Source: Virgibacillus aidingensis
Lineage (GTDB): Bacteria; Bacillota; Bacilli; Bacillales; Amphibacillaceae
Assembly: GCF_010994035.1 (NCBI RefSeq)
Contig: NZ_WIXN01000001.1
Location: 248,001 to 312,000 of the forward strand
Length of the DNA stretch: 64,000 nucleotides
Direction: 5' to 3'
The translations under genes were made by a program, and so were the position numbers. The notes beneath the pieces are model-generated. The model was not told the origin of the DNA. It did not search any database and saw nothing but the letters and a program-made list of their open reading frames with translations. This document shows, one piece after another, positions 27,558-36,500 of the stretch (the stretch's first letter is position 1; each line of letters starts with the position of its first letter).

Positions 27558-28472
27558 ATGGATATTGTGGTCATTGGTGCAGGTGCATTAGGGGGCTATT
27601 TTGGTGCGCGATTTCAGCAGGCGGGTGCAAATGTCTCTTTTTTAGTAAGGGAAAAAAGGTTTTCCCAGATTAGGAAGAATGGCATCCATATTTCAAGTAC
27701 TCAGGGTGATTACAAGCTGCAGGAACCAAGGTTAATTTTAAATACTGATGAAATAGAAACTTGTGATTTCGTTTTTCTCAGTGTAAAAGGATATCACTTA
27801 TCGGGAACATTGGACCACGTGAAAGCATTAGTGAATAAGGGAGCTTATGTGCTGCCTGTACTGAACGGGATCGAACATATTCGCGTTTTACAGGATTTTG
27901 TCGGCAAGTCCCGTGTGCTTGGCGGTCTTGCTTCTATAATGGCCACATTGGATGAACATGGGAATGTGGTTCATTCCAGCCCTTTCCACGACCTTTTCTT
28001 TGGCCCAATGGAACAGGGGCAAAAAGCAATTTGTCTGCAGCTGGAGAAATTCCTGAAAGATGCAAATATCAATAGCAGTTTCAAAGAACATATATTACGG
28101 GAGATGTGGAAGAAATACATGTTTATTCATGCCTTTTCAGGTGTAACTGCAGCGGTAAATCTGCCGATTGGCCCGATTAAGGCACAGCAGGAAACTTTTA
28201 ATCTGCTGGAATTTCTTTTGCAGGAAATAAAGCGATTGGCCAATGCGCATCATGTTTCCGTTACCGAGGAAGATTATGAGGAAGTAAGGGGAAAAATACT
28301 AGCTTTAAAGGATGATGCTACATCTTCCATGCATCAGGACCGGAGAAAAGGCAATAAGCTGGAACTGGATCATATTCATGGAGGTGCAGTCAGGTTAGCT
28401 GCAGATACTGGTTTGACAATGCCATATACCCGGGCGATATACGGGATAATTAAGCCATTTGCGAGAGGGTAG
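27558..28472 (+). CDS. Ketopantoate reductase (2-dehydropantoate 2-reductase) family protein
   Basis: A 304-residue NADPH-dependent ApbA/PanE-family reductase. The N-terminal Rossmann motif GAGALGGYFGARF is near residue 8. Other matches are FVFLSVKGYHL, the catalytic-Lys region REMWKKYMFIHAF, and the C-terminal helical domain with SSMHQDRRKGNKLELDHIHG. Its likely reaction is reduction of ketopantoate to pantoate for CoA synthesis. Bacillaceae often carry several paralogs and no other pantothenate gene lies nearby, so the symbol is withheld. The ATG at 27558 follows TAGGAGGTTTGGA. Confidence 0.85.
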   Translation: MDIVVIGAGALGGYFGARFQQAGANVSFLVREKRFSQIRKNGIHISSTQGDYKLQEPRLILNTDEIETCDFVFLSVKGYHLSGTLDHVKALVNKGAYVLPVLNGIEHIRVLQDFVGKSRVLGGLASIMATLDEHGNVVHSSPFHDLFFGPMEQGQKAICLQLEKFLKDANINSSFKEHILREMWKKYMFIHAFSGVTAAVNLPIGPIKAQQETFNLLEFLLQEIKRLANAHHVSVTEEDYEEVRGKILALKDDATSSMHQDRRKGNKLELDHIHGGAVRLAADTGLTMPYTRAIYGIIKPFARG

Positions 28473-28492
28473 AGAAAGGAAACGGGATTACT

Positions 28493-28660
28493 ATGTCAGC
28501 AATCATTGCGGTAACTGTTGTATCCGCTGTTGTAGTGGTCATGGTACTTATTGGGTCACTATACGTTATTTCAAAAGGATATGGCTATAAACACGAGATA
28601 GATCCTCTGCCGGAGGAAGAAGAAAAAGAGAAGGAAGACAGAAAAGAAAATATGAAATGA
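28493..28660 (+). CDS. ytzI: YtzI-like small membrane protein
   Basis: A 55-residue protein with one N-terminal membrane helix (about residues 4-25) and a charged tail. The segment SKGYGYKHEIDPLPEEE is the recognisable part and matches B. subtilis YtzI. GAAAGGAAACGGG lies upstream of the ATG. It follows the PanE-like gene by 20 bases and ends at a terminator. Function is unknown. Confidence 0.75.
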   Translation: MSAIIAVTVVSAVVVVMVLIGSLYVISKGYGYKHEIDPLPEEEEKEKEDRKENMK

Positions 28661-28712
28661 AGAGGTCTGCTCCCGCAAACTTAAATATACTATTGCGGTG
28701 GCAGATCTTATT
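28661..28712. terminator. Bidirectional terminator between ytzI and the AlaX gene
   Basis: AGAGGTCTGC..CCGCAA pairs with TTGCGG..GCAGATCTT with a small bulge; T-rich sequence follows on the plus strand. Confidence 0.72.
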
Positions 28713-29917
28713 TATTTTATTTCTTCTATTATACTGGTCATTTTTTCCATCAGTTTATCCGAAGAAATCGTCCTGTCCCCCGCACCTTGTACCATTGTTT
28801 CGCTTCCTCCGCCTTTTCCATTGATCCCGGGTAAGATACGGGAAAGAAATTCTTTCATGCGCATATCCATATCTTTACTTCTGGCACCTACGATTTGTAA
28901 CTTGGCATCGGTTTCGTTTACAAACAGCACCAGCATATTTCCGCTGGTTTGTGTAATGTTTTTTGCCATCTGTTGAAGTAGTTTCACAGGTCTGTTTACG
29001 TAAATTTTACTTACCAGCTTATAATCGTCTTTTTGTTTTGCCTGCTGGATCAGCTTGTCTGTTTCGTGGCTCAGAAGTTCCAGTTTTAATGTTCCATTTG
29101 ATTTTTCAAGGCTCCTCTGCTGATTCAGCATTCGGGCCAGAGCATTCTCCAAATCTTCCTGGGGAGCGCTTAGCATTGAAGTTAAATGTCGAATTACACG
29201 GTGTTTTGTTTCAAGCTGTTTTAGCACTCTATTCCCGCACACAAAGTGAACGCGAATCTGCTTCTTTTGCTTTTCCCAATGAAGAATTTTGACGGATCCT
29301 ACTTCCCCTGTTTGATGAGGATGGGTGCCGCCGCAGCCGTTATAATCAATGTCGGGGATAATGACAAGCCGGATGTTATTTTCTTTGGATACAGCCTTTC
29401 TTAGCGGGAAATGGCTAAGTTCATTTGCTTTTACCCAGCGTGTTTGAATGGGAAGGTTGTTTAGAATAACTGAATTTACATTTTCTTCTACTTGGTTGGC
29501 TTCCTTTTCGCTAAGTTCAGGTGTGTCAAGATCAATCGTGCAGGTCTCCGATCCTAAATGAAAACTTGTTGTTCTGTATCCGTACATATCTTCAAATGCG
29601 GCTGACAGAAGATGTTGTCCTGCATGCTGCTGCATATGGCCGAAACGCCGAACCCAATTTATTACTCCATTAACCTTGCGTTCTTGTACAGGAGTTTCTG
29701 TATAATGACGTATTTCTCCTTTTTCTTCTTTGACATCATACACATGCACATCATTAATTGTGCCTGTATCATGCGGCTGACCGCCGCCTGCCGGATAAAA
29801 TGCAGTTTTATTTAAAACAGCGTAAAAACGTCCTTTATCATCCTTTTTGCTTTGGAGTATTTCAGCGGAAAAAGATTGTATGTATGGATCCTGATAATAT
29901 AATTTTTCCGTGTCCAC
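28712..29917 (-). CDS. Alanyl-tRNA editing protein, AlaX-L type
   Basis: A free-standing homolog of the AlaRS editing domain that hydrolyses mischarged Ser-tRNA(Ala) or Gly-tRNA(Ala). At 401 residues it is the long form. Residues ~1-235 are the second_additional_tRNA_SAD editing domain with zinc ligands HAGQHLLSA (HxxxH) and CGGTHPHQTG (Cys and His). A helical linker and a C-terminal DHHA1 domain (GGGSETMVQGAG) follow. A GTG start is preceded by AAGGAAG. Confidence 0.9.
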   Translation of the reverse strand: MDTEKLYYQDPYIQSFSAEILQSKKDDKGRFYAVLNKTAFYPAGGGQPHDTGTINDVHVYDVKEEKGEIRHYTETPVQERKVNGVINWVRRFGHMQQHAGQHLLSAAFEDMYGYRTTSFHLGSETCTIDLDTPELSEKEANQVEENVNSVILNNLPIQTRWVKANELSHFPLRKAVSKENNIRLVIIPDIDYNGCGGTHPHQTGEVGSVKILHWEKQKKQIRVHFVCGNRVLKQLETKHRVIRHLTSMLSAPQEDLENALARMLNQQRSLEKSNGTLKLELLSHETDKLIQQAKQKDDYKLVSKIYVNRPVKLLQQMAKNITQTSGNMLVLFVNETDAKLQIVGARSKDMDMRMKEFLSRILPGINGKGGGSETMVQGAGDRTISSDKLMEKMTSIIEEIK

Positions 29918-30328
29918 ATAAACACTTCCTTGTTACAGTTTGCAATGATCATATCATAAATTCCTTTTGAAAAACACTGACTATATGTACGGGCATAGAC
30001 AAATACCTTCACTTTGAGAAAGTTAAAAGTCATGTTGAAATAGGGAAAGTTCGGTAAATGTTCCATTCAGCATTCTTTATAGTCTGCTTCCTGAATAGAA
30101 TAATTAGAAGGCTGCAACTGAAAGTTCAATTTATGGATAATGAAGTAAAATTCCGGAAAATTAGTGATGAGAAGGGTGTTCCTGATGAGGAGCCATGGGG
30201 AAAAAAACGGAATATAAGTAAACGCGCTAAAACACACTCTGTGATCAAAAGATTGGAGGCGGGGAGGACAGTTGATCGAAGTTATTCAGGAAAGAGGTGC
30301 TCCTGCCCCCGGGAAGCATAGATCAACA
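29918..30328. other. Gap of about 410 bases without a supported gene
   Basis: One frame on the plus strand (30133-30321, about 62 residues, rich in Lys, Arg and Glu) is open but lacks a ribosome binding site and a recognisable family. It could be a decayed or very small gene. GC-rich sequence near 30290-30320 borders the peptidase gene. Confidence 0.4.
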
Positions 30329-30889
30329 TCAGTCCACTGTTCCTCTCGGCCGCCATCCCCGCTGCAATTGGTTTACACTTAGTCCAAAGGTCATTTGCAG
30401 ATGGGGGTAGTCCTGAAAACTCTCCCAGTCACCGCCCCATTCAAAACCCAATTCTTTGGCAATTTCAGCTACTTCAAACCAGTCAGACTCACCGTTATCG
30501 TTTCCATCATATTCAATATCCCATATAATGTCGCCTTCCATATCCTCAAGGGCGTAATCAATGGCGAGTCCATAATTATGATAAGATTCTCCTGCCTCAG
30601 CATAGGTTACAATGTTTCCATCCTCTGTTCTGCCTTGAGCATAGAGTGCATCCTGTTCATCCATCGACCGGACCGTGGCGGTTATGACAACATGGATACC
30701 AGCCTCTTTTGCCCGCTTTAATAACGCATTTTTACTTTCTTCAACTTTTGGGTGCAGTTCTTCCGGAAGGGGAGCATCTCTACCCAAATATACATACCGT
30801 TTACCGATTTCATCGTATATAACATACCTAATGGCAAAGAAAATCAAAATAATGAATGAAAGTACAACCAATCTTCGTAAAATCCTCAT
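30329..30889 (-). CDS. M15 family peptidase, CwlK-like
   Basis: A 186-residue protein with an N-terminal membrane anchor (residues ~7-24) and an extracellular M15 (VanY/CwlK) zinc peptidase domain. Zinc ligands are visible: His and Asp in SYHNYGLAIDYA and the last His in YPHLQM. ATVRSMDEQDALYAQGR is the typical preceding segment. CwlK of B. subtilis is an L-Ala-D-Glu endopeptidase acting on peptidoglycan cross-links; this protein is likely to act on peptidoglycan too, bond specificity uncertain. The start follows AGGAGTCACTCAAC. Confidence 0.87.
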   Translation of the reverse strand: MRILRRLVVLSFIILIFFAIRYVIYDEIGKRYVYLGRDAPLPEELHPKVEESKNALLKRAKEAGIHVVITATVRSMDEQDALYAQGRTEDGNIVTYAEAGESYHNYGLAIDYALEDMEGDIIWDIEYDGNDNGESDWFEVAEIAKELGFEWGGDWESFQDYPHLQMTFGLSVNQLQRGWRPRGTVD

Positions 30890-31015
30890 GTTGAGTGACT
30901 CCTGTAATATTTCTTTTTTTACTTATTCTACCCATAGGCAGAGGGGCAGATTTTTAAGCCGAGACGGGAATTTAGCAGTTCAAGGCTTCTGTTTAAAATT
31001 CAAGAAAAAATTATT

Positions 31016-31034
31016 GGGACAGTAAACCTGTCCC
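31016..31034. repeat. Short perfect hairpin
   Basis: GGGACAG-taaac-CTGTCCC, followed by CGTGTCCCC. It is similar in style to the GGGACGG/CCGTCCC hairpin at 23782 and may belong to the same palindrome family. Confidence 0.5.
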
Positions 31035-31092
31035 CGTGTCCCCAAACAGCTTGTTATACGTTATAATTATCAAAAAGGGAGGTGAATGTCCA

Positions 31093-31710
31093 TTGATTTT
31101 CATTATAGCAGCTATCATTGGGTATGCATTTGGATGCCTGCACGGCTCCCAGCTGGTTGGAAAATACAAAAAAGTGGATATTAAAAATACCGGGGTGAAA
31201 AACGCCGGTGCATCCAATACAACCATATTGCTTGGCTGGAAATACGGAATATTCGTTGCACTGATCGATATTTTTAAAGGGACTTTAGCGATATTGCTTG
31301 TTTTATTTATTTTACATGAATATGGAATTACCGGGGAAGTGCAGATCCTGCTTATATATGTTACAGCACTCTTCGTTATTTTGGGACATAACTATCCTAT
31401 TACAATGAAGTTCAGCGGTGGAAAAGGGACCGCATCCCTTGTTGGAATATTGCTCGCCATTGACTGGAGAATCGCTTTAATTGGAATAGCTATTTTACTT
31501 TTGTTTACATTTGCTACGGATTATCTCGTAGTCGGTGTTTTATTCATGTATCTTTCTTTCCTGACTACGACGTATATGTTTTTTGGAATAGAACCTGCAT
31601 TTATTGTTATGTTATTATCTGTGTTAAGCGTGATTAAACATATGGAAAACTATAAACGAATTTTAAATCAAGAGGAAACGAAGCTCTCGAGCATGTTTCG
31701 TAAAACATAG
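31093..31710 (+). CDS. PlsY-like glycerol-3-phosphate acyltransferase
   Basis: A 205-residue membrane protein with about five or six helices. It shows PlsY-type motifs in order: GCLHGSQLVGKYKKVDIKN, NAGASNTTILLGWKYG (compare the family GATN motif) and GHNYPITMKFSGGKGTAS. PlsY transfers acyl groups from acyl-phosphate to glycerol 3-phosphate, starting phospholipid synthesis. The motifs deviate enough that this may be a paralog with altered function. A TTG start at 31093 is supported by AAAGGGAGGTGAATGTCCA; an in-frame GTG 19 codons upstream has no ribosome binding site. Confidence 0.75.
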   Translation: MIFIIAAIIGYAFGCLHGSQLVGKYKKVDIKNTGVKNAGASNTTILLGWKYGIFVALIDIFKGTLAILLVLFILHEYGITGEVQILLIYVTALFVILGHNYPITMKFSGGKGTASLVGILLAIDWRIALIGIAILLLFTFATDYLVVGVLFMYLSFLTTTYMFFGIEPAFIVMLLSVLSVIKHMENYKRILNQEETKLSSMFRKT

Positions 31711-31725
31711 GCAAGGGAGGAAATC

Positions 31726-32211
31726 ATGCTGGATATACTAATTTGGATTATCATCATTATTTTATTTATCCTGAGTTTTGCTGGTGTCATTTTTCCAATC
31801 ATCCCATCTGTACTTGTCATTTGGGTGGGTTTTTTGCTTTATCATTTTGTGTTGAATCCGAATGAACTGGATTTATTTTTCTGGATTGCCATGATTGTTT
31901 TTACCATTATTCTTATTTTGGCTGATGTGATCGCAAACAGTTATTTTGTAAAAAAATACGGCGGCAGCAAGTGGGGGGAAAGAGGAGCAGCTGTGGCTGT
32001 AATTGTCGGCTCTTTTATTATGCCCCCGTTTGGAATTTTGATTGTGCCCTTCGCGGTTGTTTTCCTGATTGAAATGATGCAGCGGAGGACAACAACAGAA
32101 GCATTGCGGGCTTCATTTGGCTCGCTAATCGGTTTTTTGAGCGGCACTTTTGCGAAAGTAGTGCTGCAATTTGTTATGATTGTCTGGTTTTTTATTGTAA
32201 TATGGCTGTAG
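31726..32211 (+). CDS. DUF456 membrane protein
   Basis: A 161-residue, very hydrophobic protein with about four helices and glycine-rich segments typical of DUF456 (FAGVIFPIIPSVLVIWVGF; FIMPPFGILIVPF). The start follows AAGGGAGGAAATC, 15 bases after the PlsY-like gene, and pdxK starts 27 bases later, so an operon is likely. Function is unknown. Confidence 0.8.
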   Translation: MLDILIWIIIIILFILSFAGVIFPIIPSVLVIWVGFLLYHFVLNPNELDLFFWIAMIVFTIILILADVIANSYFVKKYGGSKWGERGAAVAVIVGSFIMPPFGILIVPFAVVFLIEMMQRRTTTEALRASFGSLIGFLSGTFAKVVLQFVMIVWFFIVIWL

Positions 32212-32237
32212 AAACACGGTGAAGGAGTTTTGCAAAA

Positions 32238-33068
32238 ATGAAATATCCATCTAGAGTTATCACAATAGCAGGTTCAGCAGCAGGAGGCAGTGCGGGCATA
32301 CAGGCGGATTTAAAAACATTCCAGGAATTGGACGTATATGGAATGAGTGTCGTAACTGCCATCGTCGGAAGACATCCGGAAACAGATAAAAATGTGCATC
32401 CGCAGACGATAGAGGCGATTGAAGCGCAGTTTGATACAGCAATGAAACAGGTAGGAACAGATGGATTGAAAACAGGGATGCTATTTTCAAAAGAAGTCAT
32501 CTCGACAATTGCCAATTTAATCCGGGGATCCAATATTAACGCTGTAGTAGTTGACCCGGTTATGGTCGGGAAGCTGGATTCCAAGCTTTTAGCGGAAGAT
32601 GCAATTGAAGCATTAAAGAAAAAGCTTATCCCTTTAGCAACCATTATTACACCAAACATCCCGGAAGCCTCCTTTTTATTGGATGACAGACCGATTCAAG
32701 ATGTCAGTGACTTAAAACAGGCTGCTGTTGACCTTTATTCCCTGGGTGCAAAATTTGTCCTTGTTAAAGGCGGCAGACTAAAGGGGCCGGCGGTTGATGT
32801 ATTGTATGATGGGGAAACTGCCACCTTGTTTGAAGCACCGCGAATTGATACCGTAAATACAAGTGGTGCGGGTTGTACGTATTCGGCTGCAATTGCTGCA
32901 TATCTTGCCAAAGGAAAGTCTGTTGCTGAAGCAGTAGGATTGTCAAAGAGTTTTGTAACAACCGCCATTGAACATGGTTTTTCCTATACGGAAATGGTTG
33001 GACCAACCTACCATGCTGCTGCAAGAAAACATGGAGAGGCACATGAAATCAAAATCACCCGGGGATAG
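32238..33068 (+). CDS. pdxK: Pyridoxine/pyridoxal/pyridoxamine kinase
   Basis: A ThiD-like ribokinase-fold kinase of 276 residues that phosphorylates vitamin B6 vitamers. It resembles B. subtilis PdxK more than ThiD: VITIAGSAAGGSAGIQADLK at the start, ITPNIPEASFLL centrally, and the anion-hole motif NTSGAGCTYSAA with the PdxK-type Cys. HMP kinase activity on the thiamin precursor cannot be excluded. The start has GAAGGAGTTTTGCAAAA. Confidence 0.85.
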   Translation: MKYPSRVITIAGSAAGGSAGIQADLKTFQELDVYGMSVVTAIVGRHPETDKNVHPQTIEAIEAQFDTAMKQVGTDGLKTGMLFSKEVISTIANLIRGSNINAVVVDPVMVGKLDSKLLAEDAIEALKKKLIPLATIITPNIPEASFLLDDRPIQDVSDLKQAAVDLYSLGAKFVLVKGGRLKGPAVDVLYDGETATLFEAPRIDTVNTSGAGCTYSAAIAAYLAKGKSVAEAVGLSKSFVTTAIEHGFSYTEMVGPTYHAAARKHGEAHEIKITRG

Positions 33069-33148
33069 TGCCTTATTTTGCCGGTTCCTCACGCTGTGTT
33101 AAGATGGTGGAAACATGAAAACAGTTTCAAACCACTAGGAGGCTAAAA

Positions 33149-33424
33149 ATGGATCATGAACATGATCACAGACATGAAACAATTAACCAGGCGGAAAAAG
33201 AAGACTTGCTCGGACTGATTCAAATGCGCTTTGGCAAGGTGCCGGAAGATGTAAGACAAAAAGTGATGGGCATTGGGGATCTGGACGTGCTGGATCGTTT
33301 GTTTTTAATTGCAGTAAATGCGGCAAACTGGGATGTCTTCCTGACTGAGTTAAATGAAGGAAAAGATTCCTTTAAAATGGCCGGTGATGGTTTTGATCCA
33401 TTGGCGGAAAAACGGAAGGATTAA
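33149..33424 (+). CDS. Small protein of unknown function
   Basis: A 91-residue soluble protein with a His-rich N-terminus (MDHEHDHRHE), which could bind metal. A predicted helical body contains LLGLIQMRFGKVPEDVRQKV and LDRLFLIAVNAANWDVFLTE. The latter resembles the C-terminal helices of DUF4351/Rpn-type proteins, but that is a weak impression. AGGAGGCTAAAA precedes the ATG. It lies 32 bases upstream of pncA. No family is claimed. Confidence 0.6.
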   Translation: MDHEHDHRHETINQAEKEDLLGLIQMRFGKVPEDVRQKVMGIGDLDVLDRLFLIAVNAANWDVFLTELNEGKDSFKMAGDGFDPLAEKRKD

Positions 33425-33456
33425 AAAGCTGAATATAAGAAGGAAGTGGATAGGGA

Positions 33457-34008
33457 ATGGGAAAGCGGGCTTTGCTTAATGTGGATTATACAGTTGATTT
33501 TGTCGCCGAGGACGGAAAGCTGACATGCGGCGTTCCAGGGCGGGCAATTGAAGACAGGGTCGTATCATTAACAAAGGAATTTATTGATGCAGGAGATTAT
33601 GTAGTGTTCGCGATCGATGCACATGAAGAGGGTGATGCTCTCCATCCGGAGTCTGAATTGTTTCCTCCGCATAATATTGTCGGTACAAAAGGCAGAGATT
33701 TATACGGCAAACTTGAAGCTCTTTTTGAGGAAAATAAGGATAAGGATCATGTTTATTATTTTGATAAAACCCGGTACAGTGCCTTTGCAGGGACGGACCT
33801 GGAATTGAAGCTGAGGGAACGGGGCATCGACGAAGTCCACATTATCGGTGTGTGTACGGATATTTGTGTGCTGCATACAGCGGTGGATGCATATAACAAA
33901 GGATTTAACATTGTGGTGCACAAGGATGCTGTGGCAAGCTTTAACCAGAAAGGTCATGACTGGGCGCTCGGCCATTTCGTTGACACATTGGGCGGTAAAG
34001 TAGTTTGA
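33457..34008 (+). CDS. pncA: Nicotinamidase
   Basis: A 183-residue isochorismatase-fold cysteine hydrolase that deamidates nicotinamide to nicotinate for NAD salvage. The catalytic triad is visible as Asp in VDYTVDF near residue 8, Lys in FDKTRYSAF, and Cys in GVCTDICVLH. Metal-binding Asp and His residues appear in AIDAHEEGD and FPPHN. Length and sequence match B. subtilis PncA. GGAAGTGGATAGGGA precedes the ATG. Confidence 0.92.
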   Translation: MGKRALLNVDYTVDFVAEDGKLTCGVPGRAIEDRVVSLTKEFIDAGDYVVFAIDAHEEGDALHPESELFPPHNIVGTKGRDLYGKLEALFEENKDKDHVYYFDKTRYSAFAGTDLELKLRERGIDEVHIIGVCTDICVLHTAVDAYNKGFNIVVHKDAVASFNQKGHDWALGHFVDTLGGKVV

Positions 34009-34028
34009 ATGTCCATTTTCACTAAATC

Positions 34029-34057
34029 TTGACTTTACGCTATTATAAAGATATATT
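34029..34057 (+). promoter_or_regulatory. Promoter of the proS T-box transcript
   Basis: -35 TTGACT (34029-34034), 17-base spacer, -10 TATATT (34052-34057); the T-box leader begins shortly after. Confidence 0.7.
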
Positions 34058-34065
34058 AACAATAA

Positions 34066-34316
34066 ATACAGGAAACGTTGAAGAGGATTAGTATAATTGG
34101 TTTTCTTTCACAGAGAGGGAATGGTGCTGGAAATTCCTGAAGAAATCAATTGGAACCTGCCTTCTGAGTTCGCCATTGATCGGGCATGGGAATGTGCTCC
34201 TAAAATGGGCGCGGTTCATAACCGTTATCAAGCAAAGTGTGCAAATGACCTGGTGTCAATGCAAACAAGGGTGGTACCACCATAACCTCGGTCCCTTTTC
34301 GGATGGAGGTTTTTTG
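34066..34316 (+). ncRNA. T-box riboswitch upstream of proS
   Basis: The antiterminator sequence AAGGGTGGTACCACC at 34266-34280 is diagnostic of T-box leaders. The UGGN bulge reads TGGT, so N is U and pairs with the A discriminator expected for tRNA(Pro). A CCU proline codon at 34156-34158 sits at the expected place of the specifier loop. The terminator CCTCGGTCC / GGATGGAGG followed by TTTTTT ends near 34316. Uncharged tRNA(Pro) would switch on proS. Confidence 0.9.
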
Positions 34317-34398
34317 TTATTTTAAAATAACTTTTTTATTAAAAAATGTTGATTTTTAATCCTTTGAATTGGAGTACCAAAATAAATTAAAGAGGTGT

Positions 34399-35844
34399 AT
34401 GGAATTGGGTAAAAAGAATAAAGACTTTGTGGAAAAAATAACAGCGATGGAGGAGGATTTCGCCCAGTGGTATACAGACGTCGTAAAGCAGGCAGAACTG
34501 GTGGAATATGGACAAGTCCGCGGAACGATGATCATCAAGCCGTACGGCTATGCCATTTGGGAAAATATTAAAGATGAACTTGATAAAAAATTTAAAGAAA
34601 CCGGACATTCCAACGTGTCTTTTCCATTGTTCATACCGGAAAGTCTGCTTCAAAAAGAGAAGGACCATGTGGAGGGATTCGCCCCTGAAGTTGCCTGGGT
34701 AACCCACGGCGGTGATGAAGAGCTTGCCGAAAGAATCGCTGTCCGGCCAACGTCCGAGGTATTGTTCTGTGAATATTATTCCAAAAATATTCATTCTTAC
34801 CGGGACTTGCCAAAACTGTATAACCAATGGGGAAATGTAGTGCGCTGGGAGAAAACGACGAGACCTTTCCTCAGGACTTCTGAATTTCATTGGCAGGAAG
34901 GTCATACGGCTCATGCTACCTCGGAGGATGCAGCAGAAGAAACGGAGCGTATGCTGGGCATTTATGCTGATTTGGTGGAGAGCTACTTGGCTATCCCTGT
35001 GGTTCAGGGGCGTAAAACCGAGAGTGAAAAGTTTGCAGGAGCCAACTATACATTGACCATTGAAGCGTTAATGCATGATGGACGGGCATTGCAGTCCGGT
35101 ACGTCTCATCATTTTGGTTCAGGTTTTGCAGAAGCTTTTGATATTACGTATTTGGATAAGGAAGGAAAAAGCCAGTATGTGCATCAGACATCATGGGGTC
35201 TGTCCACTCGAATTATGGGTGCACTAATCATGGTCCATGGAGATAACCGCGGTCTTGTTATCCCGCCGAATATTGCACCAACTCAAGCGAAGATTGTACC
35301 GATAGCACAGCATAAAGAGGGTGTGCTGGATAAAGCATATGAACTTCGTGATCGGCTGAAAAACATTGTTCGTGTGGATATTGATCCCAGCGACAAAACA
35401 CCCGGATGGAAATTTAATGAAACGGAGATTAAAGGAATTCCTGTTCGCATAGAACTAGGACCAAAAGATATTGAAAAAGACCAAGTCGTACTTGTACGCA
35501 GGGATACAGGCGAAAAAGAATTTGTCGCACTGAATGGTGTGGAAGAAAGACTGCCAGCATTATTGGAAGAAGTGCAGCAAAATCTGTTTAATAAAGCAAA
35601 ATCACACTTGGAAGAAAAAACGAGTGTGGCAGCTAATATGGATGAGTTCAAGAAAACGCTGGAGGAAAATACCGGATTTATTAAAGCCATGTGGTGCGGC
35701 AGAGAAGAATGTGAAGAAAAAATTAAAGAGGAAACGACAGCTACTTCCCGCTGTATTCCATTTGAGCAGGAAAAGATATCCGATACATGTGTATGCTGCG
35801 GAAAAGAAGCAAAAGAACTGGTCTATTGGGCAAAGGCCTATTAG
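34399..35844 (+). CDS. proS: Prolyl-tRNA synthetase, archaeal/eukaryal type
   Basis: A class IIa synthetase of 481 residues charging tRNA(Pro). The short form lacks the bacterial insertion (editing) domain and ends in the family's C-terminal Tyr. Motif 2 region [19 protein letters not shown] and the earlier AVRPTSE are clear. The C-terminal zinc domain keeps its cysteines (WCGREECEE and CVCCGK). The ATG at 34399 was chosen because AAAGAGGTGT precedes it. Regulated by the T-box upstream; a strong terminator follows. Confidence 0.95.
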   Translation: MELGKKNKDFVEKITAMEEDFAQWYTDVVKQAELVEYGQVRGTMIIKPYGYAIWENIKDELDKKFKETGHSNVSFPLFIPESLLQKEKDHVEGFAPEVAWVTHGGDEELAERIAVRPTSEVLFCEYYSKNIHSYRDLPKLYNQWGNVVRWEKTTRPFLRTSEFHWQEGHTAHATSEDAAEETERMLGIYADLVESYLAIPVVQGRKTESEKFAGANYTLTIEALMHDGRALQSGTSHHFGSGFAEAFDITYLDKEGKSQYVHQTSWGLSTRIMGALIMVHGDNRGLVIPPNIAPTQAKIVPIAQHKEGVLDKAYELRDRLKNIVRVDIDPSDKTPGWKFNETEIKGIPVRIELGPKDIEKDQVVLVRRDTGEKEFVALNGVEERLPALLEEVQQNLFNKAKSHLEEKTSVAANMDEFKKTLEENTGFIKAMWCGREECEEKIKEETTATSRCIPFEQEKISDTCVCCGKEAKELVYWAKAY

Positions 35845-35846
35845 GT

Positions 35847-35890
35847 TAAACAAGAAAACGAGCGCTTAAAGGTGCTCGTTTTCTTGTTAG
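35847..35890. terminator. Bidirectional terminator between proS and the glutathione peroxidase gene
   Basis: Perfect 15-bp stem AACAAGAAAACGAGC / GCTCGTTTTCTTGTT (35849-35863 with 35874-35888). Confidence 0.85.
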
Positions 35891-35891
35891 C

Positions 35892-36368
35892 CTAAGCCAA
35901 AGCCTTTTCAATATCTGCTCCTATGTTTTCCGGTTTGGTCTGCGGTGCATAACGTTTTATTACTTCTCCATTCCTGTCAATAAGAAATTTGGTAAAATTC
36001 CACTTTATTTGCTTGTTCAGCATGCCGCCTGCTTCATCAGTCAGATATGCAAACAAAGGATGGGCATTATCCCCTTTGACATCTATTTTACTGAATATGG
36101 GAAAGGTTACGCCATAGTTGATTTGACAAAAGTGGGTTATTTCGTCATCGGTGCCGGGGTCCTGATTGCCAAATTGATTACACGGAAATCCGAGTACTTC
36201 AAAACCTTTAGAGCCGTATTTTTCATACAGTTTTTGAAGACCTTCAAATTGCGGGGTGAACCCACACTCACTCGCTGTATTTACAATAAGAAGCACATTG
36301 TCTTTATAGTCACTAAGTGGTTTTTCCCCACCTTTTTGGGTTTTGGCAGAAAATTGGTGAACACTCAT
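35892..36368 (-). CDS. Glutathione peroxidase-family thiol peroxidase
   Basis: A 158-residue Gpx-fold peroxidase reducing hydroperoxides, most likely with thioredoxin or bacillithiol as donor. The active-site Cys is at residue 35 (NTASECGFTPQF), replacing selenocysteine of animal enzymes. The family motif FPCNQFGNQDPG and the active-site WNFTKFL are intact. The ATG at 36368 has AAAGGAGGAATTTAC; the frame extends 14 codons further upstream without support. Confidence 0.93.
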   Translation of the reverse strand: MSVHQFSAKTQKGGEKPLSDYKDNVLLIVNTASECGFTPQFEGLQKLYEKYGSKGFEVLGFPCNQFGNQDPGTDDEITHFCQINYGVTFPIFSKIDVKGDNAHPLFAYLTDEAGGMLNKQIKWNFTKFLIDRNGEVIKRYAPQTKPENIGADIEKALA

Positions 36369-36500
36369 GTAAATTCCTCCTTTGATAAAGCGTAGCAATA
36401 ATTTCAGCAAAATGTCAAAAGATACAGATTTTAGTGTTTTATTGGTGCGGATCTTATGACCAAGCTGTTACATGGTTAATGACAAATTGATTAAATTTGC

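Noticed and set aside
30133-30321. Possible ~62-residue charged protein
   Set aside because: No ribosome binding site, no recognised family, and it ends in GC-rich intergenic sequence.
34097-34285. 62-codon open frame on the plus strand before proS
   Set aside because: It coincides with the T-box leader, ends in the antiterminator sequence and shows no protein-like conservation; it is an RNA, not a gene.
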